This document shows, in pieces, positions 51,864 to 62,182 of a DNA stretch of 64,000 bases. The first letter of the stretch is position 1, and the number at the start of each line of letters is the position of its first letter. Location of the stretch: positions 186,001 through 250,000 of the forward strand of contig NZ_JAUCZH010000003.1 of assembly GCF_030373185.1 (NCBI RefSeq), written 5' to 3'. A model generated the notes under the pieces. That model made no database searches and was not told the origin of the DNA. It worked only from the letters and a program-made list of their open reading frames with translations. Origin of the DNA: Tabrizicola sp. GTDB lineage: Bacteria > Pseudomonadota > Alphaproteobacteria > Rhodobacterales > Rhodobacteraceae. The translations under genes and the position numbers were made by a program.

Positions 51864-54798
51864 CCTTACCCCAGACGTTTTCGCCCCGCCGCTTTTCGCC
51901 CTGCCGCCCGGCGTGGATTTCCCGGCTGAACTGGTCAGCGGCCTCTTGGACCGGATGGCCGACCAGCCGCCCGAGGCCTTGGCCCGGGTCACACTGATCC
52001 TGAACACCCAAAGGATGCGGCGGCGGGTGACGGAAAGCTTTCAGGCCCATGGCGCGCGTCTTTTGCCGCGTCTGTTGCTGGTGACGGATGTGACCGCGCT
52101 GGGCAATGTGGTGCTGCCCGTACCGGCTTCGCCCCTGCGGCGGCGGCTGGAGCTTTCGGTGCTGCTGGATGGCCTTTTGCGGACCGGAACGACGCATTTC
52201 CCCCGCGCGGCGCTTTACGATCTGGCTGACAGCCTTGCCACCCTGATGGATGAGATGGAGGGCGAAGGCGTTCCGGCTGACCGGGTTGCCGGGCTGGATG
52301 TGGCCAACCACTCGGCCCATTGGGCGCGGACGCAGGCGTTTCTGGGCATCGTCTCGCAGGCACTGGCAGGCGATGCCCCGGATGGTGAGTCGCGGTTGCG
52401 CCAAGCGGTGATCGCGCTGGCCGAAGGCTGGGCTGTAAAGCCCCCCGCTGATCCGGTGATTCTGGCCGGGTCTACCGGGTCACGCGGGACGACGGCGTTT
52501 TTGATGCAGGCGGTTGCACGGTTGCCGAATGGTGCAGTGGTGCTGCCGGGGTTCGATTTTGATCTGCCGACCCCGGTCTGGGACAGCATGGCCGATGCCC
52601 TGACCGCCGAAGATCATCCGCAATACCGATTTCGCCGGGTGATGGAGGGGTTGGGGATCGGCCCCGACGCGGTGGAACGCTGGACAGCGGCAGAAGCCCC
52701 CGCGCCCGGGCGCAACCGCTTGGTCTCGCTTTCCTTGCGGCCTGCGCCGATCACCGATCAGTGGCTTGCCGAGGGGCCGGGCCTGCCGGACCTGCCGCCC
52801 GAGGTTGAGGGGCTGACCCTGATCGAAGCGCCGGGCGAACGGGCCGAGGCTTTGGCCATCGCGCTGATCCTGCGTGAAGCGGCTGAAACGGGGCAGCGTG
52901 CCGCCTTGGTCACGCCGGACCGCAACCTGACGCGGCGGGTGACGGCGGCGCTGGACCGTTGGGGGATCCGGCCCGACGATTCTGCCGGGCGGCCCTTGGC
53001 GCTGTCGGCGCCGGGGCGGTTGCTGCGGCAGGTGACGGGGCTTTTTGGCCAGCGGCTTACAGTGGATATGGCCTTGGCGTTGCTGAAACATCCCTTGGTG
53101 TTCAGCGGTCAGGGCGGTGCCTTCGGGCGCGGGCAGCACCTTATCCTGACGCGGGAATACGAACTTCACGCCCGCCGCAATGGCCCGGCTTTTCCCACGG
53201 CGGAAAGCCTTGCGGCCTGGGCCGCCGCTTCGCCGCTTGAGGGGGCCGGGGATTGGGCGGCCATTCTGGGCCAGACGCTGTTCGGGCATGAGGCGTTGGG
53301 GCCGATGCCGCTGGCCGCCTTCGTCGCCCGGCATCTGGTGGTGAACCGGCAACTGGCGCGCGGGTTCGCCGAGGCAGGGGACGGGGGCCTTTGGGACAAG
53401 GAAGCCGGGGCGAAAGCCTTGGAGGCGGTCAGTGAGCTGGAGCGTGAGGCGGGCGTGGGTGGCATTCTTTCGCCCGCAGATTACGCCAGCCTGTTCCGGG
53501 GTGTGTTGCAGCGCCATGAGGTGCGTGAGACGGAATCCGTTCACCCCGGCATCATGATCTGGGGGACGCTGGAAGCACGGGTGCAGGGCGCGGATCTGGT
53601 CATCCTTGGGGGCCTGAACGATGGCACATGGCCCGCCCAGCCGCCGCCTGACCCGTGGCTGAACCGGGCCATGCGCAAGGACGCCGGGCTGTTGCTGCCG
53701 GAACGGAAGATCGGCCTGTCGGCGCATGACTATCAGCAGGCGGTCGCTGCGCGGCAGGTGGTCTTGTCCCGCGCGGTCCGGGGGGCCGATGCCGAAACGG
53801 TGCCGTCGCGCTGGGTCAACCGGTTGGTGAACCTGATGGCCGGGCTGCCAGATCGGCGCGGGCCCGAAGCCTTGGCCTCGATGCGGGCGCGCGGGCGGGT
53901 CTGGGTGGACCGGGCAGCCAGCTTTGACCTGCCGGAAGGTGAAGCAGAGGCCGCCAGGCGCCCCTCGCCCCGCCCGCCGGTTTCAGCGCGGCCCAAGCGG
54001 CTTTCGGTCACAGAGATCAAGCTGCTGATCCGTGACCCCTATGCCATCTACGCGCGGCATGTGTTGCGGCTGCGCCCGCTGGACCCGCTGCGCCCCGAAG
54101 CTGACCCAAGGTTGCGCGGCGTGGTGCTGCACGAAATTCTGGAAGGCTTCGTGCGGGATCGGGCCAGTTCGCGCAGCGACCTTTTGCGGATCGCGGACCG
54201 GGTGCTGGAGGACCGCGTAGCGTGGCCACTGGCCCGGACCATCTGGCGGGCGCGGATCGAAAAGGCGGCGGATGCGTTCATTGCCTTCTCGACCTCGACG
54301 GGCGGAACGCCTGTCTTGCTCGAGGAAAAGGGTGCCGCGCGGCTGGAAGGGCTGGATTTCACCCTGACAGGCAAGCCCGACCGGATCGACCGGCTGGCGG
54401 ACGGCCGTCTGATGGTTATTGACTACAAGACCGGCGATCCGCCCACGGAAGACGAACAAAAGCACTTCGACAAGCAGCTTTTCCTTGCGGCGGCAATGGC
54501 TGAACGGGGCGCTTTCCCCGGGCTTGATCCGGCCGAGGTGGCGCGGATCGCCTTTGTCGGCGTCAAGGCGGCGTTCAAGACGCTGGAAGTTGACTTGCAG
54601 CCCGGTGAGGTGGATGCCGTCTGGGAAGACTTCAGCAAACTGATGGGCAGCTATGCCACCGCTGCGCAGGGCTATACCGCGCGGCGGGCGATGAAGTCGC
54701 AGAAAGACCCTTCGGATTATGACCACCTGTCGCGTTTTGGCGAATGGGACATGACGGCGGAAGCAGTGGCCGAAGTGGTCGGGGGGGACCGGGAATGA
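51856..54798 (+). CDS. addB: Double-strand break repair protein AddB
   Basis: A 980-residue protein of the alphaproteobacterial AddB type. The N-terminal helicase-like part has no clear Walker A, only VTLILNTQRMRRRVTESF where one is expected. ALVTPDRNLTRRVTAAL and LVILGGLNDGTWPAQPPPDPWLNRAMR are conserved family blocks. The C-terminal RecB-like nuclease has RLMVIDYKTGDPP (DYKTG motif). It acts with AddA to resect broken ends to Chi-like sites. The addA start overlaps its stop by four bases. Confidence 0.94.
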   Translation: MADLTPDVFAPPLFALPPGVDFPAELVSGLLDRMADQPPEALARVTLILNTQRMRRRVTESFQAHGARLLPRLLLVTDVTALGNVVLPVPASPLRRRLELSVLLDGLLRTGTTHFPRAALYDLADSLATLMDEMEGEGVPADRVAGLDVANHSAHWARTQAFLGIVSQALAGDAPDGESRLRQAVIALAEGWAVKPPADPVILAGSTGSRGTTAFLMQAVARLPNGAVVLPGFDFDLPTPVWDSMADALTAEDHPQYRFRRVMEGLGIGPDAVERWTAAEAPAPGRNRLVSLSLRPAPITDQWLAEGPGLPDLPPEVEGLTLIEAPGERAEALAIALILREAAETGQRAALVTPDRNLTRRVTAALDRWGIRPDDSAGRPLALSAPGRLLRQVTGLFGQRLTVDMALALLKHPLVFSGQGGAFGRGQHLILTREYELHARRNGPAFPTAESLAAWAAASPLEGAGDWAAILGQTLFGHEALGPMPLAAFVARHLVVNRQLARGFAEAGDGGLWDKEAGAKALEAVSELEREAGVGGILSPADYASLFRGVLQRHEVRETESVHPGIMIWGTLEARVQGADLVILGGLNDGTWPAQPPPDPWLNRAMRKDAGLLLPERKIGLSAHDYQQAVAARQVVLSRAVRGADAETVPSRWVNRLVNLMAGLPDRRGPEALASMRARGRVWVDRAASFDLPEGEAEAARRPSPRPPVSARPKRLSVTEIKLLIRDPYAIYARHVLRLRPLDPLRPEADPRLRGVVLHEILEGFVRDRASSRSDLLRIADRVLEDRVAWPLARTIWRARIEKAADAFIAFSTSTGGTPVLLEEKGAARLEGLDFTLTGKPDRIDRLADGRLMVIDYKTGDPPTEDEQKHFDKQLFLAAAMAERGAFPGLDPAEVARIAFVGVKAAFKTLEVDLQPGEVDAVWEDFSKLMGSYATAAQGYTARRAMKSQKDPSDYDHLSRFGEWDMTAEAVAEVVGGDRE

Positions 54799-57700
54799 CG
54801 ATCACCCCCGCAGGCGCGGCACAGATGAGCGCCGCCCATCCAGACCGGAACACATGGCTTTCCGCCAATGCCGGGTCAGGCAAGACCCGGGTGCTGACCG
54901 ACCGGGTGGCGCGGCTTTTGCTGAACGGGGTCGAGCCGCAGCATATCTTGTGCCTGACCTATACCAAGGCGGCGGCGTCCGAGATGCAGAACCGGCTGTT
55001 CAAGCGGCTGGGCGAATGGGCGATGAAGCCCGCCGACGATCTGCGGCGTGACCTGCTGGAACTGGGCGAGGAGGAGATGTCCGCCGCGCGTCTGGCCCGG
55101 GCGCGACAGTTGTTTGCCCGGGCGATCGAAAGCCCCGGTGGTCTGCGTATCCAGACGATCCACAGCTTTTGCGCCAGCATCTTGCGCCGCTTCCCGCTGG
55201 AGGCCGGCGTGCCGCCCGGCTTTACCGAAATGGAAGACCGCGCCGCCCGGCTGATGCGGGCCGAGATTGTCGAGGAAATGGCCGATACGCTGGCTCCGGC
55301 GGCGGTGCGGCGCTTGACCGAAGTGCATGGGGGTGAAGATTTCACCGCCTTCGTCGAACAGATCGCCCGCAACCGTGGCTCGTTCAGCCCGCCGCTGGGG
55401 GTGGCAAGGATATGGCAGTTCTTCGAGTTGCCAGAAGGCCTTGCGGCATCGGACCTTGTGGCCCAGGTGTTTCTGGGCGGTGAAGGTCGCTTAGTGGCCG
55501 AACTGGTCCCGCATCTGCGCGCTGGCCTGAAGACCGATGAGCAGGCGGCGGATGTGCTGGCCGGGTTGGACTATTCGGCTGTGGGACTTGCAACCTTGTC
55601 GGCTCTGGAAGGTGTGCTTCTGCACAAGGGCGGGTCAAAAGATCCGGCGAAACATTTTGCTGCGAAGATCGGTGAGTTTCCGACCAAGGACACCCGTGCA
55701 AAGCTGGGTGCGCTGATTGACCCCCTGAATGATCTGATGGGCCGGGTGGAAAGCGCACGGCGGTTGCGGCTGGCGCTGGTAACGGCGGAAAAGACACTTG
55801 CCCTGCACCAGTTCGCCGCAGCTTTCCTGCCAGAATATGAGGCGCGCAAGGCCGCGCGGGGCCTTCTGGACTTTGACGATCTGATCTCACGGGCGCGCGC
55901 GCTGTTGACCGACCCGGTGCTGGCGGCCTGGGTTCTGTTCCGGCTGGATGGCGGGATCGATCACATTCTGGTAGATGAGGCGCAGGATACCAGCCCCGAC
56001 CAGTGGGAACTGATCGAAAGCCTTGCCGCCGAATTGACCTCGGGGCAAGGGGCCAGCAACCGGCAGCGGACGCTGTTTGTCGTGGGCGACAAGAAGCAGT
56101 CGATCTATTCCTTTCAGGGCGCCGATGTGGCGGCCTTTGACCGCAAGCGCGACCTGTTCCGTGACAGGCTGGCAGGCGGTGCGACGCTGGTAGAGCGGTC
56201 TTTGGCCCATTCGTTCCGGTCTTCAACCGCGATCCTGACGGTGGTGGACAAGACCTTTACCGCACAGGAATTCGCGGCGCTGGGCGGCGAGGCGCTGCAC
56301 CTTGCCTTCAATGAAGGTCTGGCGGGTCGGGTCGATGTCTGGCCCGTGGTGGAAAAGGCCGAAACGGCAGAGCCAGGTCCGTGGTACCAGGCGCTGGATC
56401 AGGTTCGCCCCGAAGATGCCGAGGTGCGGCTGGCCCGCGACATTGCCGAACGGATCAAGACGATGGTTACCAGCGGCGAGCAGATCCCGCAGGTGCCGCG
56501 CAATGGCGGCCCATCGGCGCGCCCGGTGCGCTATGGCGATTTCCTGATCCTCGTGCAGCGCCGGTCGCCGCTGTTTCACGAGATCATCCGGGCCTGCAAG
56601 GGGCTGGATCTGCCCATTGCCGGGGCCGACCGGCTGAAGCTGGGCGGCGAAATGGCGGTGAAGGATCTGTCGGCGCTTCTGGCTTTTCTTGACACGCCGG
56701 AAGATGATCTTTCGCTGGCTGCGGTGCTGCGGTCTCCGCTTTGCGGCTGGACGGAAGATGATCTGTTCCGCCTTGCGCATGGTCGGCGCGGCTATCTATG
56801 GGAGGCGTTGCGCGACTACCCCGGCCATGCCGAAACGCGGGCCTTCCTTGATGACATGCGCAGGCAGGCCGATTTTCTGCGGCCCTATGACCTGATCGAA
56901 CGGGCGCTGCATCGCCATGACGGGCGCAGGAAACTTCTGGCGCGGCTGGGGCCGGAGGCGGAGGACGGGATTGATGAGCTTCTCAGTCAGGCCCTGGCCT
57001 TCGAGGCGTCAGAGGTGCCAAGCCTGACCGGCTTTCTGGTCTGGATGGAAACCGATGACGTTGAGGTCAAGCGGCAGCTGGACGCCGAAGGCGCGCGCAT
57101 CCGGGTGATGACGGTGCATGGTGCCAAGGGGCTGGAGGCGGAGATCGTGATTCTGCCCGACACCGGCGACCGCAAGGCAAACGACAAGGACGAGCTTTAC
57201 CGTCTGCCTGGCGGGCAAGCGGTGTGGAAGGTGAACAAGACCGAAAGCCCGGCCCTGATCGCAACCGAACGCGCGGCGCGGGCTGAACGGGAGGCCGCCG
57301 AACGGCTGCGGCTGTTGTATGTGGCAATGACGCGGGCGCGGTGCTGGCTGATCGCGGTGGCCAAGGGTGAGGTGAAGCAGGCGGATGCGTGGTACAACCT
57401 GATCCGCGCCGGGGTCGAACGTGCGGGGGCCGAACGTCTGGCGGGCGGCGTTCTGCGGCATGGCTGGGGGGACTGGCCGTTGCCGGTCGAGGTGGCGCGA
57501 CCAGAGGCGCAGGTCGTGACCGTGCCAGACTGGGCCAGACGCCCCGCACCCGAGGCCTTGCGTCCGGCAAAGGGTCTGTCGCCGTCAGACCTTGGGGGTG
57601 CCAAGGCCCTGGCGGGCGAAGCTGCCTTGCCGGAAGACGAGGCGAAGGCGCGCGGGACGGCCTTGCATCTGCTGCTGGAGCGATTGCCCTTGCTTGACCC

Positions 57701-58130
57701 GGCTGATTGGCCGGCGCAGGCGGCGGCGCTGATCCCTGACCCGATGCTTGCAGCCACGCTTCTGGCCGAGGCGCATGCGGTGCTGACAGAGCCGACCCTT
57801 GCGCCGATCTTCGCCCCCGACACCTTGTCCGAAGTTGTGGTGACCGGGCCGTGGCGGGATCGGCACCTGATGGGCTCGATCGACCGGCTGGCGGTTGCGG
57901 CGGACCGGGTGCTGATCATCGACTACAAGTCCAACGCGGTGATCCCCAAGGGGCCGGCAGACGTGCCGGAAGGTATTCTGCGCCAACTTGGGGCCTATGC
58001 GCATCTGGTGGGGCAGATCTACCCGGACCGGCGGGTAGAGGTGGCGGTGCTGTGGACGCGCGGCCCCGTCTTGATGCCACTTGATCCCGAGATCGTGAGG
58101 CTGGCGCTTGAGCGTGCCACGATACCTTGA
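54795..58130 (+). CDS. addA: Double-strand break repair helicase-nuclease AddA
   Basis: A 1111-residue UvrD-type helicase with a C-terminal nuclease. Motif I is SANAGSGKTRVLTDRVARL. Motif II is ILVDEAQDTSPDQWELI. Motif III is VGDKKQSIYSFQGAD and motif V is VMTVHGAKGLEAEIV. The RecB-family nuclease has RVLIIDYKSNAV. ATG 54795 overlaps the addB stop (ATGA), which fixes the start; an ATG at 54744 lies inside addB. Confidence 0.95.
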   Translation: MTITPAGAAQMSAAHPDRNTWLSANAGSGKTRVLTDRVARLLLNGVEPQHILCLTYTKAAASEMQNRLFKRLGEWAMKPADDLRRDLLELGEEEMSAARLARARQLFARAIESPGGLRIQTIHSFCASILRRFPLEAGVPPGFTEMEDRAARLMRAEIVEEMADTLAPAAVRRLTEVHGGEDFTAFVEQIARNRGSFSPPLGVARIWQFFELPEGLAASDLVAQVFLGGEGRLVAELVPHLRAGLKTDEQAADVLAGLDYSAVGLATLSALEGVLLHKGGSKDPAKHFAAKIGEFPTKDTRAKLGALIDPLNDLMGRVESARRLRLALVTAEKTLALHQFAAAFLPEYEARKAARGLLDFDDLISRARALLTDPVLAAWVLFRLDGGIDHILVDEAQDTSPDQWELIESLAAELTSGQGASNRQRTLFVVGDKKQSIYSFQGADVAAFDRKRDLFRDRLAGGATLVERSLAHSFRSSTAILTVVDKTFTAQEFAALGGEALHLAFNEGLAGRVDVWPVVEKAETAEPGPWYQALDQVRPEDAEVRLARDIAERIKTMVTSGEQIPQVPRNGGPSARPVRYGDFLILVQRRSPLFHEIIRACKGLDLPIAGADRLKLGGEMAVKDLSALLAFLDTPEDDLSLAAVLRSPLCGWTEDDLFRLAHGRRGYLWEALRDYPGHAETRAFLDDMRRQADFLRPYDLIERALHRHDGRRKLLARLGPEAEDGIDELLSQALAFEASEVPSLTGFLVWMETDDVEVKRQLDAEGARIRVMTVHGAKGLEAEIVILPDTGDRKANDKDELYRLPGGQAVWKVNKTESPALIATERAARAEREAAERLRLLYVAMTRARCWLIAVAKGEVKQADAWYNLIRAGVERAGAERLAGGVLRHGWGDWPLPVEVARPEAQVVTVPDWARRPAPEALRPAKGLSPSDLGGAKALAGEAALPEDEAKARGTALHLLLERLPLLDPADWPAQAAALIPDPMLAATLLAEAHAVLTEPTLAPIFAPDTLSEVVVTGPWRDRHLMGSIDRLAVAADRVLIIDYKSNAVIPKGPADVPEGILRQLGAYAHLVGQIYPDRRVEVAVLWTRGPVLMPLDPEIVRLALERATIP

Positions 58131-58187
58131 CCTTCCCGCAGCGCGTTCTTAGCTTTGTGTCAACAACTTTCCCAAGGAGAATGGATC

Positions 58188-58514
58188 ATGGGCGCTGCAA
58201 CGGTTGCCGTGACGGACGCCACGTTTGACGCCGAGGTTCGCAACTCGTCGATCCCGGTCGTGGTGGATTTCTGGGCTGAATGGTGCGGTCCCTGCCGCCA
58301 GATCGGCCCTGCGCTGGAAGAACTGGCTACCCAGTATGCCGGCAAGGTCAAGATCGTGAAGGTCAACGTGGACGAGAACCCCGAAAGCCCGGCGGTACTT
58401 GGCGTGCGGGGGATTCCCGCGCTGTTCATGTTCAAGGATGGTCAGGTCGTGTCGAACAAGGTCGGCGCTGCCCCGAAAGCCGCGCTTGAAACCTGGATCA
58501 AGTCGGCGATCTGA
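58188..58514 (+). CDS. trxA: Thioredoxin
   Basis: A 108-residue thioredoxin: [18 protein letters not shown] carries the Cys33-Gly-Pro-Cys36 site, and [12 protein letters not shown] has the cis-proline. A strong AAGGAGA precedes ATG 58188. It is a general disulfide reductase of the cytoplasm. It follows addA by 57 bases and has its own terminator. Confidence 0.97.
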   Translation: MGAATVAVTDATFDAEVRNSSIPVVVDFWAEWCGPCRQIGPALEELATQYAGKVKIVKVNVDENPESPAVLGVRGIPALFMFKDGQVVSNKVGAAPKAALETWIKSAI

Positions 58515-58537
58515 TCCTTTCGCCGGTAATTCCATCC

Positions 58538-58583
58538 GATACGCCCGGTCGCAGCCCCTGCGGCCGGGCGTATCTTTGCTTTT
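58538..58583 (+). terminator. Rho-independent terminator after trxA
   Basis: An 11-bp stem (GATACGCCCGG and CCGGGCGTATC) with an inner GCAG/CTGC pair, followed by TTTGCTTTTC, 23 bases past the trxA stop. Confidence 0.85.
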
Positions 58584-58733
58584 CATATGCGGCATTTTGC
58601 TGTATGCGCCCGCAATCTGCGACGTGAGGCCCACCCCCGGGGCGCATGCAAAGGATTCGGGGGACGGGCGGCAATGGGGCCGCCAGATATGGGGATGCCG
58701 GCAGGGGCCGGTCCATCCCAGAGGAAACGATAC

Positions 58734-60869
58734 ATGTTCAATGTGACGACGAAATCAATCCAGTGGGGCAATGAAACGCTTACACTGGAAACCGGGAAAG
58801 TTGCGCGTCAGGCCGATGGGTCGGTGATCGCGACGCTGGGCGAAACCCAGGTGATGGCCAACGTGACCTTCGCCCGCAAGGCGAAGCCGGGTCAGGACTT
58901 TTTCCCCCTGACAGTGCATTATCAGGAAAAATACTATGCCGCGGGCAAGGTTCCCGGTGGCTTCTTCAAGCGTGAAGCGCGGCCTTCCGAAAAGGAAACG
59001 CTGACCTCGCGTCTGATCGACCGGCCGATCCGTCCGCTGTTCGTGGACGGCTTCAAGAACGAGGTTCTGGTGATGGCCACGGTGCTGTCCTGTGACCTTG
59101 TGAACGACCCTGACATCGTTGCGATGATCGCGGTTTCGGCGGCGCTGACGATTTCCGGCGTGCCGTTCATGGGTCCGATCGGGGCAGCCCGCGTTGGCTT
59201 TGAGGGTGGCAAATATGTGCTGAACCCCGCCATGGACGACATGACGCAACTGCGCACGAAGCCCGATCAGCGGCTTGATCTGGTCATCGCCGGCACCAAA
59301 GATGCCGTGATGATGGTCGAATCCGAAGCCTATGAGCTGACCGAAGAAGAAATGCTGGGCGCGGTCGTGTTCGGCCACGAGCAGATGCAGCCGGTGATCG
59401 ACATGATCCTCGACTTCGCGGAAGATTCGGCGAAAGAGCCTTTCGACTTCACGCCGCCCGACTATTCGGCACTTTACGGCAAGGTGAAAACCGCGGGTGA
59501 GGCACAGATGCGCGCCGCTTTCGCGATCCGCGACAAGCAGGAACGGACCAGCGCGATTTCCGCTGCCGTGTCCGCAATCGTCGATACCCTGTCTGACGAA
59601 GACAAGGCGGATGCCAACCTCGGCTCGGCGATCAAGAAGCTGGAAAGTTCCATCCTGCGCGGCGATGTCGTGAAGAACGGCATCCGCATTGACGGGCGTG
59701 ACACCAAGACCGTCCGTCCGATCACCAGCGAAACCGGTATCCTGCCGCGCACGCATGGCTCGGCCCTGTTTACCCGTGGCGAGACGCAAGGCATGGTCGT
59801 GACCACGCTTGGCACCGGCGAGGATGAGCAGATCATCGACGCGCTGAACGGCAACTATCGGTCCAACTTCATGCTGCACTACAACTTCCCTCCCTATTCG
59901 GTGGGTGAAGTTGGCCGCGTGGGGTCGCCCGGTCGCCGCGAAATCGGCCACGGGAAACTGGCATGGCGCGCGCTTCAGGCAGTTCTGCCGGCACCGACCG
60001 ATTTCCCCTATACCATCCGCGTCGTGTCCGAGATCACGGAATCGAACGGGTCTTCGTCAATGGCTTCGGTCTGCGGCGGGTCTTTGTCGATGATGGATGC
60101 GGGCGTGCCGCTGAAGGCGCCGGTTGCTGGCGTTGCCATGGGTCTGATCCTTGAAGATGACGGCAAATGGGCCGTCCTGACCGACATCCTTGGTGATGAA
60201 GATCACCTTGGCGACATGGACTTCAAGGTTGCCGGCACGGAAGCCGGGATCACCAGCCTGCAAATGGATATCAAGATTGCCGGCATCACGCCTGCCATCA
60301 TGAAGCAGGCGCTGGCGCAGGCAAAAGACGGCCGGATTCACATTCTGGGCGAAATGGCCAAGTCGTTGACTTCGGCTCAGGCGTTCAGCGAATACGCGCC
60401 AAAGATCGAAACGATGCAGATCCCGACCGACAAGATCCGGGAAGTCATCGGTTCGGGCGGCAAGGTGATCCGCGAGATCGTGGAACTTTCGGGCGCCAAG
60501 GTCGACATCAACGACGACGGTGTGATCAAGATCGCCTCGAACGATCAAAACGCCATCAAGCGCGCCTATGACATGATCTGGTCGATCGTGGCTGAACCCG
60601 AAGAGGGCAAGGTTTACACCGGCAAGGTCGTCAAACTGGTCGACTTCGGCGCCTTCGTGAACTTCTTCGGCAAGCGCGACGGTCTGGTGCATGTCAGCCA
60701 GATCGCGAACAAGCGCCTGAACCACCCGAACGAACTGCTGAAGGAAGGTCAGGAAGTGAAGGTCAAGCTTCTGGGCTTCGACGATCGCGGCAAGGTGCGC
60801 CTTGGCATGAAGATGGTCGATCAGGAGACCGGCGAGGAAGTCACCGAGAAGGCCGAAGCCGAGGGCTGA
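58734..60869 (+). CDS. pnp: Polyribonucleotide nucleotidyltransferase (PNPase)
   Basis: A 711-residue protein with two RNase PH domains (residues about 10-145 and 310-440; [25 protein letters not shown] and [24 protein letters not shown]), a KH domain ([20 protein letters not shown]) and an S1 domain ([20 protein letters not shown]). It degrades mRNA phosphorolytically and is part of the degradosome. ATG 58734 has GAGGAAA upstream; the 49 codons before it are not conserved. The usual upstream partner rpsO is not seen here; trxA is there instead. Confidence 0.98.
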   Translation: MFNVTTKSIQWGNETLTLETGKVARQADGSVIATLGETQVMANVTFARKAKPGQDFFPLTVHYQEKYYAAGKVPGGFFKREARPSEKETLTSRLIDRPIRPLFVDGFKNEVLVMATVLSCDLVNDPDIVAMIAVSAALTISGVPFMGPIGAARVGFEGGKYVLNPAMDDMTQLRTKPDQRLDLVIAGTKDAVMMVESEAYELTEEEMLGAVVFGHEQMQPVIDMILDFAEDSAKEPFDFTPPDYSALYGKVKTAGEAQMRAAFAIRDKQERTSAISAAVSAIVDTLSDEDKADANLGSAIKKLESSILRGDVVKNGIRIDGRDTKTVRPITSETGILPRTHGSALFTRGETQGMVVTTLGTGEDEQIIDALNGNYRSNFMLHYNFPPYSVGEVGRVGSPGRREIGHGKLAWRALQAVLPAPTDFPYTIRVVSEITESNGSSSMASVCGGSLSMMDAGVPLKAPVAGVAMGLILEDDGKWAVLTDILGDEDHLGDMDFKVAGTEAGITSLQMDIKIAGITPAIMKQALAQAKDGRIHILGEMAKSLTSAQAFSEYAPKIETMQIPTDKIREVIGSGGKVIREIVELSGAKVDINDDGVIKIASNDQNAIKRAYDMIWSIVAEPEEGKVYTGKVVKLVDFGAFVNFFGKRDGLVHVSQIANKRLNHPNELLKEGQEVKVKLLGFDDRGKVRLGMKMVDQETGEEVTEKAEAEG

Positions 60870-60889
60870 GGTTTTCACTGACGAAATGC

Positions 60890-60921
60890 AAAGGCCCCGG
60901 GGGAAACCCCGGGGCCTTTTT
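60890..60921 (+). terminator. Rho-independent terminator after pnp
   Basis: Perfect arms (AAAGGCCCCGGGG and CCCCGGGGCCTTT) with a short A-rich loop, ending in five T residues, 20 bases past the stop. The sequence is nearly symmetric, so it may also serve the convergent glycosyltransferase. Confidence 0.9.
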
Positions 60922-60968
60922 GCCATGTTGCGATCCGCGCGGCTGGCTGCAAATCAGCTGTCTTTGGC

Positions 60969-61847
60969 CTAGCTTCGCGTCGGAGCGCCCGAGAGGTACC
61001 GCAGCCGAGCAACTTCGAGGAACGAGACCACGCCAAGTCGGAAGGCAACCCACAATACCTGCACGGTTTCCCAATCTGTCATTCCGGGATAAGAGAGGGT
61101 CCGGCGAATTTCAAAGGCTGACAAAAAGGACAGGTAGTGCCTCAACGGCCGCTTGGGCAATGCGCCCCGGAGCTCGTCATGATGCCTGCCACCCAGCGTG
61201 CGCCTGCGTTTCTTTGCCAGTTCCGGGAAACTTGCCCGGGCAGGGTGACGGATCAAGGTCTCCTGACAATAGAAGAACCCACAGCCCATTTCCTGAGCCC
61301 GGAGGTTCCAATCACGGTCTCCACCGGAAAAACGGTCTTCGTCGAAAGGTCCGACAAGATCAAAGGCCGCCCGCCGCACGACAAGATTTGCGGTAACCCC
61401 CCAACCCTTGCCGGCATAGGTCTCTTGCTGCAACCCGTGGATCCGGTCGTAGAGTTCGGGGCCGGTCCAGTTGGGGCCTTCCGGAAAAAGTTCCACCGCC
61501 CCCGCAATACGCCCGTGTGGACCCAGATCTGCGATTCTTGCCAGCCCAGCCTCGATCCAGCGGATGTCCGGCTTGCAATCGCCATCGGTAAAGAACAGCA
61601 CGTCTCCGCGTGCTTCCCGCAATGCGGCATTGCGCGCCGCATAGCTGCCCGGCTTGGCCGCATGGATCACGCGTGTGTTCGATGGAAGGCGCAAGGATTG
61701 CGGAACCTCGGCCGAGGAGTTGTTGTTTGCGACGATCACCTCAAACAGCGTCGGAGATGCGCTTTGCCTGTCAAGGCAATCAAGACACATCTGAAGGCTG
61801 CCCCAATCATCGAAGGTTGGAATGATGACAGTGGCTTTCAGATTCAT
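60969..61847 (-). CDS. Glycosyltransferase family 2 protein
   Basis: A 292-residue GT2 enzyme: ATVIIPTFDDWGSLQMCLDCL at the start, nucleotide-sugar FFTDGDCKPD (Asp88/Asp90), and GPFDEDRFSGGDRDWNLRAQEMG as the acceptor-side ED-like motif. A helical tail probably lies on the membrane. ATG 61847 is preferred to 61916 because the fold begins at MNLKATVII. No sugar-polymer genes adjoin it, so the acceptor is unknown. Confidence 0.87.
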   Translation of the reverse strand: MNLKATVIIPTFDDWGSLQMCLDCLDRQSASPTLFEVIVANNNSSAEVPQSLRLPSNTRVIHAAKPGSYAARNAALREARGDVLFFTDGDCKPDIRWIEAGLARIADLGPHGRIAGAVELFPEGPNWTGPELYDRIHGLQQETYAGKGWGVTANLVVRRAAFDLVGPFDEDRFSGGDRDWNLRAQEMGCGFFYCQETLIRHPARASFPELAKKRRRTLGGRHHDELRGALPKRPLRHYLSFLSAFEIRRTLSYPGMTDWETVQVLWVAFRLGVVSFLEVARLRYLSGAPTRS

Positions 61848-62182
61848 CGGTCGACTTTCCAGAAGGTTCGCAAGGCCTGAAGAATGTGCCGCCAAACAGG
61901 TGCGGACCGGCGTCATTCAATCAATCGCTGCCCGCATCCTGATCAGATCAGATTCAAAATCGCAACGAGCCTCGCAAGAATTCTTTCCGGGCAGAAGCCG
62001 TATCAAATGTCACGGAATCTTGCTTGGGTTTCCCCCGATGGGCTTGGCGGATCGCCGTGCGGGTGAACATTGGTCGTGATGAATGGCGCTGGCATCCGGC
62101 TTCGCGACTTCCGGGATCTTGCAATACGACCCACGCAGAGGCTTCTGCGTGGGCGTCAGGCCGTGTCGGTCCTGATCAGGCC
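61848..62182. other. Gene-free stretch between glycosyltransferase and peroxiredoxin genes
   Basis: In 335 bases I see no gene with a ribosome site or conserved protein. The stretch has somewhat more A and T than its surroundings near 61920-62010, where promoters for the leftward glycosyltransferase gene may lie. It holds one clear stem-loop near 62130. Confidence 0.5.
62130..62153 (-). terminator. Stem-loop after the peroxiredoxin gene
   Basis: A perfect 10-bp inverted repeat (CCCACGCAGA and TCTGCGTGGG, GGCT loop), 29 bases past the peroxiredoxin stop on the minus strand. No U-run follows. Confidence 0.55.
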
